Notes: generated by a model not told the origin, from the letters alone. A stretch of DNA of 64,000 bases from Natronorubrum texcoconense (GCF_900100335.1 NZ_FNFE01000002.1:496001-560000), one strand, 5' to 3'; positions 36,185 to 44,348 are shown, counted from the first letter of the stretch. Program-made: numbers and translations.

Positions 36185-36462
36185 CGAGGTACGACCAGCG
36201 GGAGTACCTCGAAATGGCGAACGGTGAACGAAGTGAACCGTGAGCAACGAGGTTTGAGCGAAGCGAGAACCTCGAAAAGCGAGCGGGGAGCGGAACGAGG
36301 TCTGAGCGGAGTGAAGACCTCGATGCGAACGGAGAGCGAGAGCGATCCGTGAGCGAAGCGACCCGCGAGCAGCGAGATTCGAACGGAGGGAGAATCTCGA
36401 AATGGAGAACGGTGAACGAAGTGAACCGTGAGCAGCGAGATTCGAGCGAAGCGAAAATTTCG
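36185..36462 (+). repeat. array of hairpins with a near-constant 11-base loop and variable stems
   Basis: At least eight stem-loops: 36185-36211, 36221-36241, 36248-36274, 36296-36322, 36329-36350, 36373-36399, 36409-36429 and 36436-36462. Loops follow GARCGRAGYGA (GAACGAAGTGA twice, GAGCGAAGCGA twice, GAGCGGAGTGA, GAACGGAGGGA, and the divergent GACCAGCGGGA); one loop is 12 bases. Long stems start CGAG and end CTCG or TTCG, but their inner bases change in step on both sides (GGTAC/GTACC, GGTCT/AGACC, ATTC/GAAT). Short stems are 5 bp (ACGGT/ACCGT, ACGGA/TCCGT). The trio starting at 36185 recurs at 36373 with identical spacings (36 and 27 bases). Confidence 0.82.
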
Positions 36463-36483
36463 GAACGGCGAGTCGCCCGCGGA

Positions 36484-36491
36484 ACACTTAT
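36484..36491 (+). promoter_or_regulatory. TATA-like box before the gene at 36517
   Basis: ACACTTAT lies 26-33 bases before ATG 36517, and this supports that start and a leaderless message. Confidence 0.5.
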
Positions 36492-36516
36492 TCGAGTGCC
36501 CCTGTCTGTTTCAGCT

Positions 36517-37053
36517 ATGGGAATACTCGAGTTGATGCTGGGCCAGTCGGGACCCGGCGAACAGGGAGTCGAGGGACGGTCGTACAAACTGCCGAAAGAG
36601 ACCCACGACTTCGTCTACCCCGTCGCCGTGCGCCCGCGGGAACTCGAGGCCTTCGTCGAACTCCTCGAGACAGAGGGCGACGCGCCGTCGCTCGAGGACA
36701 ACACCGACGAACTGCAGGACGTCTTCGACGACGTGCTCGGCGACGTCGAGATCGACGCCTCGGAACTGGCAGAACGACAGCGCAAGCCGCGACTCGAGAC
36801 CGAAGCGATCGTCGACCACTGGCGCGGTCAGGTCACCGAGGATATCGGCGTCGTCTACGCCCGCCTGGACAGCTATCCGACGCTCCTGTCGTTCGTCAAG
36901 CGCTGCAAACAGCGCGACGAGCAAGCCGACGACCCGTTCGAACTCCCCGAGAGCTTCAGCGACGGAGCCGCGTTACTGGGGCGACTCGAGACCGCGACGA
37001 ACGATCAGTATCGTGCGGTCGTCCACACGGATCTGCTCCCGCCCGAGAAGTAA
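36517..37053 (+). CDS. conserved haloarchaeal protein of unknown function
   Basis: 178-residue acidic soluble protein beginning MGILELMLGQSGPGEQGVEG. No known domain is recognised. Predicted helices dominate (RPRELEAFVELLETEG, ELQDVFDDVLGDVEIDASELAERQRKP), with a small strand region around YKLPKETHDFVYPVAV. The upstream open frame through the hairpin array is rejected as coding because the array is palindromic. No membrane segment or metal-binding motif is visible. Confidence 0.65.
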   Translation: MGILELMLGQSGPGEQGVEGRSYKLPKETHDFVYPVAVRPRELEAFVELLETEGDAPSLEDNTDELQDVFDDVLGDVEIDASELAERQRKPRLETEAIVDHWRGQVTEDIGVVYARLDSYPTLLSFVKRCKQRDEQADDPFELPESFSDGAALLGRLETATNDQYRAVVHTDLLPPEK

Positions 37054-37096
37054 GGTGACGGTCGCGGACTCGTGGTGGATTTTCGACCGATACATC

Positions 37097-37579
37097 CTAC
37101 CGAGTGGCTATACTCCGGGTCGTCTGCCATCGGTACACGGCGTAACCCGTTGCTACCAGCAGCGTTCCGACGAATCCGAGGAGCCACGCGAGCGCACCGT
37201 AGCCGACGAAAACGTTCTCGTACGGTCCGAGAACGTCCTGTGGCGGTTCGATCGCCCACGGACCGAAGTGGACGACGGTGACGACGAGACAGAGCGTGCC
37301 CAGCAGGACGGCCCAGTACCCCGCCCCGACCCGCTCGGTGAGCGTCAGATAGAGCCCGACCGCGATGAGCGGGTAGACCGCGAGGGTGTAGGTGAACACG
37401 GTGACCTCGGGGATCAGCGGCCAGCCGACGTGATTTCCTCGAACGACGTGATCGACGTGGTGTCCGATTCCGAAGACTGTTGCGAGAGCGATCAGTGCGT
37501 AGAGCTGCGTATCGACGCTGGCCGGGCCTGACTGTTCGTTCTCGTAACGAGGGTGCGTGTTACTGGCGGTCTCGAACAT
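37097..37579 (-). CDS. four-helix membrane protein with HHxDH motif
   Basis: 160 residues with four or five hydrophobic segments. The first helix ends in VFGIGHHVDHVVRGNHVGWP, a His/Asp-rich motif at the membrane face that could bind metal. Other helices are FTYTLAVYPLIAVGLYL, YWAVLLGTLCLVVTVVHFGPW and YGALAWLLGFVGTLLVATGYAVY. The ATG at 37579 lies just after the start predicted from the TATA box at 37605-37611. A CAACATGTT site sits immediately upstream of that box, shared with the gene at 38458. Function unknown. Confidence 0.68.
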   Translation of the reverse strand: MFETASNTHPRYENEQSGPASVDTQLYALIALATVFGIGHHVDHVVRGNHVGWPLIPEVTVFTYTLAVYPLIAVGLYLTLTERVGAGYWAVLLGTLCLVVTVVHFGPWAIEPPQDVLGPYENVFVGYGALAWLLGFVGTLLVATGYAVYRWQTTRSIATR

Positions 37580-37604
37580 AGCGAAAATCACTCGATCGGG
37601 ATGT

Positions 37605-37628
37605 GAGTATATTGCCCCAACATGTTAG
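37605..37628 (-). promoter_or_regulatory. TATA box and adjacent CCCCAACATGTT site
   Basis: On the minus strand AATATAC (37605-37611) is the TATA box of the gene at 37579. Directly upstream is CCCCAACATGTTAG (37615-37628, plus strand), whose core CAACATGTT also occurs upstream of 38458 in the same orientation relative to its gene. Confidence 0.55.
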
Positions 37629-37677
37629 TCGCAACTGTGTCACCCCGAAACGGTCGACTCCGATCCGAGATCGGACG

Positions 37678-38328
37678 CTACCGACCACGTATCCCTTTCC
37701 GCTCCGGGCCGGTCAGAAACCACTTGATAAGCGCCGCTTCACCCCGTCGGAGCGTCGTGCTCGCCGTCGCCTTGTCGATCCCGAGCGTTTCGGCGAGTTC
37801 CGCGAGCGTACACTCCCGCGGGACTTCGAAGTAGCCTTCCCGAACTGCAGCCTCGAGGAGCTCTCGCTGGCGGTCGGTCAGTAACGTGCCCGAGTCAGTC
37901 GTGCTGACTACTGATTGCAGTTCGAACGCGACGGCCGATTCTTCGAGCGTCGTCCGCAACTGCTCGAGCTCCTCGCGCGTTCCGGTGAGGTCGAACTCGA
38001 ACCAGCCGTTCCGGGCGACGACCGGGAACTCGACGGGCAACGACGACAGCTCGACGAACTCGTAGAGATCCGTGTCGGTCGTCTCGTACTTGGTGAGGGC
38101 GCGTCCGTCGGCCGACTCTAACAGCTCGAACTGCGTGATCGCGGGGTGGGTGCGCAGCGCGTCGACGTGCGCATCCGGCTCGTCAGCGTGTATCTCCCCG
38201 AGTTCGATAGCGGTCTCGCCCGCGCTGTAGCCCGCGAGGAGTGAAAACGTCGCGTCGGGAAACGTCTGTGAGACGTCCGTCAGCCACAGGCCTTCGGGGA
38301 GACGGATCAGTAACTGCGCACGGATCAT
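37678..38328 (-). CDS. HTH_10 (bacterio-opsin activator-type) transcriptional regulator
   Basis: 216 residues. The N-terminal part is the sensor-like region seen in Bat-related proteins; the C-terminal HTH_10 domain reads LLTDRQRELLEAAVREGYFEVPRECTLAELAETLGIDKATASTTLRRGEAALIKWFL. The start is ATG 38328 (MIRAQLLIRL), matching the family. It is divergent from the DUF4188 gene, and matching CAACATGTT sites stand in the promoters of the genes on either side, so it is the obvious candidate regulator of both. The signal it senses is unknown. Confidence 0.85.
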   Translation of the reverse strand: MIRAQLLIRLPEGLWLTDVSQTFPDATFSLLAGYSAGETAIELGEIHADEPDAHVDALRTHPAITQFELLESADGRALTKYETTDTDLYEFVELSSLPVEFPVVARNGWFEFDLTGTREELEQLRTTLEESAVAFELQSVVSTTDSGTLLTDRQRELLEAAVREGYFEVPRECTLAELAETLGIDKATASTTLRRGEAALIKWFLTGPERKGIRGR

Positions 38329-38416
38329 GGCACGAAGGGAGCGACGTTCGAGCATCCGTCGGCAGCGAGTCTGTTGCGGTCGTCGCCGAACGAAGTTCGG
38401 CCGATCGAGTGTGGTA

Positions 38417-38428
38417 CCAACATGTTGG
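38417..38428 (+). promoter_or_regulatory. CCAACATGTTGG palindrome before the DUF4188 gene
   Basis: Perfect 12-bp palindrome, 29 bases upstream of ATG 38458 and followed by GG (38429-38430). Read on the minus strand it is CCCCAACATGTTGG, the same word as the site at 37615-37628. No good TATA box follows, as at activator-dependent promoters. Confidence 0.55.
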
Positions 38429-38457
38429 GGTCATCGACAAGCTCTCTCGCCACCACT

Positions 38458-39030
38458 ATGAGCGTAATGCAAGCGCAGGATCACAGCAGCGACGGGGTGA
38501 CCGAACGACGAGTGACCGCCGAACGGGAGGACGCGTTCGTCGTGTTCCACATCGGAATGCGGATCAACGCACTCTGGAAGATCCACCGCTGGCTCCCGAT
38601 GCTTCTCGTCGCGCCGCGGATGGTCCGCGAACTGGTCGCCGATCCGGGGTCGGGGCTGCTCGGCAGCCGAACGGTGATCGGACCCGGCATCCGCAATATC
38701 GGGTTCGTCCAGTACTGGGAGTCGTTCGGCGCGCTCGAAGCGTACGCCCGCGACGGCGACCGGTTACATCGCCCGGCGTGGCAGGCGTACTACGGGGATG
38801 GGACCGGAACGGACGCTTCGGTCGGCATCTGGCACGAAACCTATCTCGTCGATGCGGACGAATACGAAACCGTCTACAACCACATGCCGGCACACGGACT
38901 CGCGGCGTGTGACGGGACGGAGATCGTCTCTGCAACGGAGCGACGGACGACGGCTGCTGGCCGGTTGGGCCGGCCGGGCGAGACGGACACTCCTGCGGAC
39001 GCGAGCGAATCGTCCCGATCAGGCGATTAG
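38458..39030 (+). CDS. DUF4188 monooxygenase-like protein
   Basis: 190 residues. FVVFHIGMRINALWKIHRWLPMLLVAPRMVREL, GPGIRNIGFVQYWESFGALEAYARD and SVGIWHETYLVDADEYETVYNHMPAHGLA follow the DUF4188 pattern, a ferredoxin-like alpha/beta barrel related to small antibiotic-biosynthesis-type monooxygenases. The C-terminal tail is hydrophilic and Thr/Ala-rich. The ATG at 38458 is chosen because earlier in-frame starts overlap the palindrome and do not resemble the family. Its substrate is unknown. Confidence 0.75.
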   Translation: MSVMQAQDHSSDGVTERRVTAEREDAFVVFHIGMRINALWKIHRWLPMLLVAPRMVRELVADPGSGLLGSRTVIGPGIRNIGFVQYWESFGALEAYARDGDRLHRPAWQAYYGDGTGTDASVGIWHETYLVDADEYETVYNHMPAHGLAACDGTEIVSATERRTTAAGRLGRPGETDTPADASESSRSGD

Positions 39031-39713
39031 TAGAGAATCGTGTCGAAGGCCTCGAGCGACGACAGTTCGTACGTCGGTTCGTGCTCGACGCCGTCGCGGT
39101 CGTCGCGGCCGAGGTCGATCCAGGCCGAATCGATCCCCATCGCGTTCGCACCCGCGATGTCGGCGTGCAGGGAGTCACCGACGTGAATCGCGGCGTCGGG
39201 CGAGACCTCGAGTTCACCCAGCGCGTACTCGAAGGGGGCCGCGTTCGGTTTCGGGTGGATCCCCGCGCTCGGTTCGGTGAAGACGCGGACGTCGAAGGCG
39301 TCAGCGATGTCGAGCGCCTCGAGCTTCTGCGTCTGTGTCGGTCGACCACCGTTGGTGATCAGGCCGACGGGGCCACACTCGCGGGCCCGCTCGAGCGCCG
39401 TCTCCGCGCCGGGGCGAAATCGGACGGCGGTCGGATCCTGTAGCTCGAGATACTGCGCGGCGAGCGCGGGAGCAACCTCGGTATCGAGATCGGTTTCGGC
39501 GCGGTCGACGACCGCGCCGAACAGGTTCTCGTAGAACTCGCGATCCGTCTCGGCCGTCGGCAGCGACGGCACGGCCGCTCGCAGGTCCGCGGGCGTACAG
39601 AACGGCTCGCAGCCGACTCGGTCGAACGCGGATTCGAGCAGCGTCGCGGCGTCCTGCGTGGGTTCACAGAGCGTCTGATCGAGATCGAAACAGATCGCGT
39701 CGTACGCAGCCAT
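39027..39713 (-). CDS. HAD-superfamily hydrolase
   Basis: 228-residue phosphatase-type protein. Motif I is CFDLDQTLCEP (DxDxT), motif II GLITNGG, motif III KPNAAPFEYAL with the Lys, and motif IV HVGDSLHADIAGANAMGID (GDSxxxD). The cap-domain region lies between residues about 17 and 85. The substrate cannot be named. It overlaps the end of the DUF4188 gene by 4 bases in convergent orientation. Confidence 0.88.
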   Translation of the reverse strand: MAAYDAICFDLDQTLCEPTQDAATLLESAFDRVGCEPFCTPADLRAAVPSLPTAETDREFYENLFGAVVDRAETDLDTEVAPALAAQYLELQDPTAVRFRPGAETALERARECGPVGLITNGGRPTQTQKLEALDIADAFDVRVFTEPSAGIHPKPNAAPFEYALGELEVSPDAAIHVGDSLHADIAGANAMGIDSAWIDLGRDDRDGVEHEPTYELSSLEAFDTILY

Positions 39714-39890
39714 ATTCCACAGAGAGGACGGCGAGCGTTCTCAACGTTTCGGGGTGTGTGCGGTCGAGCCACAGCGTTGCCGCCGGGCTCACAAACGCAC
39801 CTTCGGTGACGCGTCTCGGAGCCGATCGCAGGAACGGCCGACCGCCGACCGATCCGCAGCCGTTATTTTCGCGGCGGTTCCTGTCAACGT

Positions 39891-40751
39891 ATGAACGTCG
39901 TCAAGCGTGTTCACATCGTGCCCCTCGGCTACGAGTACGACCGAATCGTCGAGCCGATCCGGGCGCAACGGGCCGACCTCGTCTACCTGCTCGCGGACGA
40001 CCGAACCGACGGTGACGGGGACTCCGCCGACAGCGACACGGTCGCCGACGGTGGTGACACTGCCGCAAACGGCACCGCAGTCACGGCCGACTACCACGAC
40101 GACCTCCGGACCGAACTCGAGTCGACCGTCCCCGAGGTCGAGACGCGACGCTGCGATCTGGGCGACGTCTACGCCGTTCTCGGCGAAGTGACGACGATCG
40201 CCGCGGAACACGCGGAGGACACCGTCTCGGTCAACGTCTCCGGCGCCGGGACGATCCCCGCGATCGGCGCGACTATGGCCTGCATGGACGTCTCGACGGA
40301 CGCACACGCCTACTACGTCCAGCCCTCGGACTACGCCCACGAGGGCGAACGCGAGCCGATCTCGACCGGCGTCGCGGAGACCGAACGCCTCCCGACGTAT
40401 CCGATCGACTCGCCGACGCCGGACCAGGTCGCGATTATGGGCTTTCTCGCCGATCCCGACGCGTGGGACGGGTACCACGAGGAACGGACCAGCCCGCCGA
40501 AGAAGAAAGACCTGATCGAGTACGCCCGAGATCGGAATCTCTCGTTCATGGCCGATCGTCGACCGCCGGCGGAACGCGGCGGCGAGGACAAGGGTGCCTT
40601 CCGCGTGCTCGATACGCACGTGCTGGACCCGCTCGAGGCCGACGGCTACGTGACGATCGAGTCCGTCGGTCGCCGCCGCGTGGTCGAACTCACCGAACAG
40701 GGAGCCAACGCCTACCGCGCGTTCAAGCACAAACTCGCCGACGCCGACTGA
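39891..40751 (+). CDS. HFX_2341/DUF6293-type regulator: CARF-like domain plus winged helix
   Basis: 286 residues. The N-terminal Rossmann-like domain (VKRVHIVPLGYEYDRIVEPIRAQRADLVYLLADD, then SVNVSGAGTIPAIGATMACMD) resembles CARF domains that bind cyclic oligonucleotides or other nucleotides. The C-terminal half is a winged helix (KKKDLIEYARDRNLSFM ... LDPLEADGYVTIESVGRRRVVELTEQG). An acidic, Asp/Ala-rich insert follows the first strand. The layout recalls the CRISPR regulator Csa3, but no CRISPR or cas gene is in the window. The ligand is unknown. Confidence 0.78.
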   Translation: MNVVKRVHIVPLGYEYDRIVEPIRAQRADLVYLLADDRTDGDGDSADSDTVADGGDTAANGTAVTADYHDDLRTELESTVPEVETRRCDLGDVYAVLGEVTTIAAEHAEDTVSVNVSGAGTIPAIGATMACMDVSTDAHAYYVQPSDYAHEGEREPISTGVAETERLPTYPIDSPTPDQVAIMGFLADPDAWDGYHEERTSPPKKKDLIEYARDRNLSFMADRRPPAERGGEDKGAFRVLDTHVLDPLEADGYVTIESVGRRRVVELTEQGANAYRAFKHKLADAD

Positions 40752-40826
40752 GTCGGGAATCGATCGGAACGGGAGAGTCACAGCCGAAGATGACGATGGG
40801 TGTGGATCGAACGGCAGTGCGGATTT

Positions 40827-40898
40827 GGAGGGCCGGATCGTCAGCGGGGGATGGAGACGAGTGGAGGACCGAACCGTCAGCGGGAGACGGAAACGAGT
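40827..40898. repeat. imperfect 36-bp tandem repeat, two units
   Basis: Unit 1 is 40827-40862 and unit 2 is 40863-40898; both start GGAGG and contain GTCAGCGGG and a final ACGAGT. A partial third copy (GGAGGGCCGCCGTCAGCGGG) begins near 40930. The 36-base period keeps frame, but no gene is recognised across it. Confidence 0.6.
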
Positions 40899-40969
40899 AG
40901 TCGACCGATGGCACCGGAACCGGCAGCGTGGAGGGCCGCCGTCAGCGGGGAATCAGTGCCTGGCAAGTC

Positions 40970-41545
40970 CTACTCGTCGCCCTCGACGCCCGCGTCGAGG
41001 AGCGTTCCCAGCCGGGCGAACTCGAGGTCGGCCTCGAGCCGCTCGGCGTGGGCCCGAAGCGCGGTTTCGTCGAGTCCTCCCGCGTCGTCGTCGCGACCGG
41101 AACCGGTCGCTCGAGCGAGCAGGAAGGGAGCCGCGTCGGCGAGCGACGAGCCGGGAAGCTCGGGGCCGACGACACTCCCGCGTTCGGCCGCGGCGAGGAG
41201 TTCGTGGACGACGATTAGTCGCCGTCGCAGCGATCGAATCTCCTCGGGAGCCGCCGGCGAACCCACCCGGTCCGCCAGCAACTCGTCGGCCGCGATCACG
41301 CAGTCCGGATCGACCTCGAACGCCGTCTCGAGACGCTCGCGATCGAGCGCTCGAGCGTCGGTCCGACGGCAGCCGAGTCGAACGGCACCCAGGACGGCTG
41401 CCGTTCGGCCGTACCGTCGCGACGCGAGGTCGCCCGCGTGGTCGAACGCCGCACGAGCGACGGGGGTAACCGCGTCGACCTCGAGTCGACGGGTCGCCTG
41501 GTCTACCGTCAGTCCGTCGCGTGCAGGGGAGTGTCGCTGACCCAT
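40970..41545 (-). CDS. conserved haloarchaeal protein, single cyclin-like repeat suspected
   Basis: 191-residue, mostly helical protein beginning MGQRHSPARDGLTVDQATRRLEVDAV. The segment ARAAFDHAGDLASRRYGRTAAVLGAVRLGCRRTDARALDRERLETAFEVDP has the spacing of a TFB cyclin repeat (helix, then AAAxxLACR, then a prediction like the DEIA helix). Only one such repeat is present and there is no zinc ribbon. The resemblance is weak and could be chance. The start at 41545 is chosen because upstream codons overlap the AT-rich promoter region. Confidence 0.55.
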   Translation of the reverse strand: MGQRHSPARDGLTVDQATRRLEVDAVTPVARAAFDHAGDLASRRYGRTAAVLGAVRLGCRRTDARALDRERLETAFEVDPDCVIAADELLADRVGSPAAPEEIRSLRRRLIVVHELLAAAERGSVVGPELPGSSLADAAPFLLARATGSGRDDDAGGLDETALRAHAERLEADLEFARLGTLLDAGVEGDE

Positions 41546-41835
41546 ATCTGAACAGTCACGCGAGAGTACATTATTCACTTCTAAGAGAGTGTTATAACAG
41601 TCAATACTACCACTACCTTCGTTACTAACAATACTATCTAACTATACGAGATTGGGCACAGACGAACACTCGCTGGCCCTCGAATCGCCCGCCACGGCTG
41701 ACGGCACTGGTTCGGGAGAACAGCGCTCGAGGCAAGTGATTTCGACTCGACCATCGCACCGGGGACCGACTGCGTGTGTCGATTCCGTCTGCGGCATTCG
41801 CCACGTTCAAGCCGGTGCCCTCCGACGGTCGATTT
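41546..41835. promoter_or_regulatory. AT-rich divergent promoter region
   Basis: 290 bases between the cyclin-like gene (-) and DHQ synthase II (+). The stretch 41565-41650 is markedly AT-rich (TACATTATTCAC, GTTATAACAG, AACTATACGAG) and holds several TATA candidates; I cannot assign them to individual genes. Confidence 0.4.
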
Positions 41836-43038
41836 ATGACGCGATCTGTCTGGGTAAAAGCCGACGACACGGTTGGCGACTGGGACGCCCGCCGTAGCCG
41901 GATCACTGCCGCACTCGAGTCGGGTGCGGACTGGGTACTGGTCGACGAGGACGACGTCGCTCGCGTGCGCGAACTCGGCGACATCAACGTCGCGGCGTTC
42001 CGAACCGACGGCGACGTGACGCTGGTCGACGACATCGACGACGCGGAAGCCGACAGCGAGGAGACCGAACCGACCGCAGAACCCGACGCCGTCGTCGTCG
42101 GGAAGGAAGGCGAAGGTGACGCGACGATCGACCTTCCCGAGGACTTCTCCGGCTCGGCGGACCTCTCGACGCTTCGCCGACGCGACGGCGATCTCGAGCG
42201 CGGCGCGTACGTCCGCATTCTGGGCCAGGAGTACGAACAGTTCGCCGAAGCCGCCGCCGACGAGGCCGACTACACCATCGTCGTCGGCGAGGACTGGACG
42301 ATCATCCCCCTCGAGAACTTGATCGCCCGCATCGGCGAGGAGACCGACCTCGTCGCGGGCGTCACCAGCGCCGAGGAGGCCAAGACGGCGTTCGAGACGC
42401 TCGAGATCGGCGCCGACTCGGTCCTGCTGGATTCGGACGATCCGGACCAGATCCGCGAGACCGTCGAGGTCCGCGACGAGGCCGAACGCGAGTCGCTCGA
42501 CCTTCAGTACGCCGACGTGCTCGACGTCGAACAGATCGGCAGCGCCGACCGGGTCTGCGTCGATACGGGCAGCCTGCTGGAACACGACGAGGGGATGCTC
42601 GTCGGCTCGATGGCCCGCGGGCTCGTCTTCGTCCACGCCGAGACCGCCGAATCACCCTACGTCGCCTCCCGACCGTTCCGGGTCAACGCGGGGGCCGTCC
42701 ACGCCTACGTGCGCACGCCCGACGGCGGCACGAAGTATCTCTCGGAGCTCCAGAGCGGCGACGAAGTGCAGATCGTCGACACCGCCGGCAACACCCGCGA
42801 GGCCATCGTTGGCCGCGTCAAAATCGAGAAGCGGCCGATGTTCCGCGTCGCCCTCGAGACCGAGGACGGCGACCACATCGAGACCCTCCTGCAGAACGCG
42901 GAGACGATCAAGGTCCCGACGCGCGACGGCCGGAAAGCCGTGACCGATCTCGAGAGCGGCGACGAACTGCTGCTCTACTACGAGGACACGGCGCGACACT
43001 TCGGCGAGGCCGTCGAAGAGAGCATCATCGAGAAATAA
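41836..43038 (+). CDS. 3-dehydroquinate synthase II
   Basis: 400-residue archaeal enzyme converting ADH to 3-dehydroquinate with NAD+. MTRSVWVKADDTVGDWDARRSRITAALESGADWVLV is the N-terminus, followed by VVVGKEGEGDATIDLPED, VVGEDWTIIPLENLIA, GSMARGLVFVHAETAESPYVASRPFRVNAGAVHAYV (strong signature) and KIEKRPMFRVALE. The ATG at 41836 is preferred over in-frame upstream starts by family N-terminus. It completes, with ADH synthase (31792) and AroD (43640), the first three shikimate steps in this window. Confidence 0.93.
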   Translation: MTRSVWVKADDTVGDWDARRSRITAALESGADWVLVDEDDVARVRELGDINVAAFRTDGDVTLVDDIDDAEADSEETEPTAEPDAVVVGKEGEGDATIDLPEDFSGSADLSTLRRRDGDLERGAYVRILGQEYEQFAEAAADEADYTIVVGEDWTIIPLENLIARIGEETDLVAGVTSAEEAKTAFETLEIGADSVLLDSDDPDQIRETVEVRDEAERESLDLQYADVLDVEQIGSADRVCVDTGSLLEHDEGMLVGSMARGLVFVHAETAESPYVASRPFRVNAGAVHAYVRTPDGGTKYLSELQSGDEVQIVDTAGNTREAIVGRVKIEKRPMFRVALETEDGDHIETLLQNAETIKVPTRDGRKAVTDLESGDELLLYYEDTARHFGEAVEESIIEK

Positions 43039-43115
43039 CGGTACTGGACGTTAGTAGCAGGGTCGATTACGCCAATCGACAGAGAACGCAATTCTGACGC
43101 GCGAAACGAGTTCGG

Positions 43116-43574
43116 TTACGGACGGGGCGACGTCTCCTGCTCGGAATCCTCGACGTCGGCAGGCAGTTCGCCGTCTTCCGGCTCGACCGGCTCGAGGCGG
43201 GTCGTACACCAGTGACAGAACGTGAGGTCCTGATCGAGTTCCTTCCCGCACTGCGGGCAGGAGGGGCCGTCGCTCGACTCGGAGCCGTTCGGCGGGAAGC
43301 CGACCGCTCTGAAGGTGGCGTCGATGGCCGCGAAGAGGGCGATAAACATGATGAAGAACTGCGCCATCGTATCGGTCTGTGTGTTTGCGATGTCCATTCC
43401 TTCCGAAAACGACGCAGCGTCGACCATCTGATCGATCGGGAAGAAAAACCAGATCGCCGAGAAGTAGAGCCCGGCGAACACCAGCGCACGGAGCCAGTCC
43501 CGAATCAAGGCGTGGCCTGCACCGGGGAGGAAGATCGAGAGGCCGCCGGCGAACAGCGCGCGAAGCCATGTCAT
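43116..43574 (-). CDS. membrane protein with C-terminal zinc ribbon
   Basis: 152 residues. An N-terminal amphipathic and membrane region includes ALFAGGLSIFLPGAGHALIRDWLRALVFAGLYFSAIWFF, with a second helix pair MAQFFIMFIALFAAIDATFRAVGF. The cytoplasmic C-terminal part carries CPQCGKELDQDLTFCHWC, a zinc ribbon of the type found at the end of many small haloarchaeal membrane proteins, and an acidic tail. Function unknown. Confidence 0.72.
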   Translation of the reverse strand: MTWLRALFAGGLSIFLPGAGHALIRDWLRALVFAGLYFSAIWFFFPIDQMVDAASFSEGMDIANTQTDTMAQFFIMFIALFAAIDATFRAVGFPPNGSESSDGPSCPQCGKELDQDLTFCHWCTTRLEPVEPEDGELPADVEDSEQETSPRP

Positions 43575-43639
43575 CGTACGTGGTGCTAGGGGACCCCGCC
43601 CCTTAACATTCCGATTTTCTCCGCGGTGTGACTGATCGG

Positions 43640-44323
43640 CTACGACGACAGTTCCGAAACGAGGATAGATAGCGTCTCGAGGTCGTACTGCCCCGGTGCA
43701 GTTGCCTCCGCCGGATCCACGGGCGCGTAGCCGATTTTCGAGCCGTACACAGGCGCGACCGCACGCGTATGGCTCCCCACGTCACCCATCGCCATCGTCG
43801 CCACGGTATCCCCGTGCGCCGTCACCTGTTCCGTCGCTGCGAGCAACGCGAGCGCGTCCTTTTTCGACTCCGCAGTGACGGCCATCTTCGCGACGTCGGC
43901 GTGTTTGGCAGCCTCCGTCAAGGTCGAGGCAATCTCGCCGCGCGAGGGCGTTCCCTCGAAGTCGTGGGCCGAGGCAACCACCGAGACGCCCCGATCACGC
44001 GCAGTCCCCAACACGCTCTCGGCATCGCCATCGAGGATCGCCTCGAGTTCCACGTCGATCGCTTTCACGGCGTCGAATTCGGTCGCCTCCGCTAACACCT
44101 CGAGTCGCTCCTCGTCGCTACCGTCCCATTCACCGCCCTCCCAAGCCGCACGATTCGTCGCGAGAATCGGCAACTCGCCTTCGTAACTCTCGAGTGCTGC
44201 CAAGGGCTCGTCGGTCAGATCCATCCGAAACTCGATCACGTCCGCGTGCTCGCGGGCGTCGGGTTCCTCGCTCAGGTCGGCGGTCGCCGCGGCCAGCACG
44301 AACTCGTCGAAGTCGAGACTCAT
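43640..44323 (-). CDS. aroD: 3-dehydroquinate dehydratase, type I
   Basis: 227-residue Schiff-base enzyme making 3-dehydroshikimate. VIEFRMDLTDEP carries the conserved E-x-R, SAHDFEGTPS has the catalytic His, DVAKMAVTAES the Schiff-base Lys, and the C-terminal YGSKIGYAPVDPAEATAPGQ is the substrate-closing loop of the family. Orientation is opposite to DHQ synthase II, with one small membrane-protein gene between. Confidence 0.94.
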   Translation of the reverse strand: MSLDFDEFVLAAATADLSEEPDAREHADVIEFRMDLTDEPLAALESYEGELPILATNRAAWEGGEWDGSDEERLEVLAEATEFDAVKAIDVELEAILDGDAESVLGTARDRGVSVVASAHDFEGTPSRGEIASTLTEAAKHADVAKMAVTAESKKDALALLAATEQVTAHGDTVATMAMGDVGSHTRAVAPVYGSKIGYAPVDPAEATAPGQYDLETLSILVSELSS

Positions 44324-44348
44324 GACCGAACGTAGCGGCGAGAGCGAG

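Noticed and set aside
36185-36462. CRISPR array interpretation of the repeats
   Set aside because: The units are palindromic with variable stems, unevenly spaced (27, 36, 33 bases), without constant repeats and unique spacers, and no cas genes are present.
36349-36516. In-frame N-terminal extension of the gene at 36517 through the hairpin array
   Set aside because: The extension encodes Arg/Ser/Glu-rich sequence dictated by palindromic repeats. The TATA box at 36484 and ATG 36517 give a normal leaderless start.
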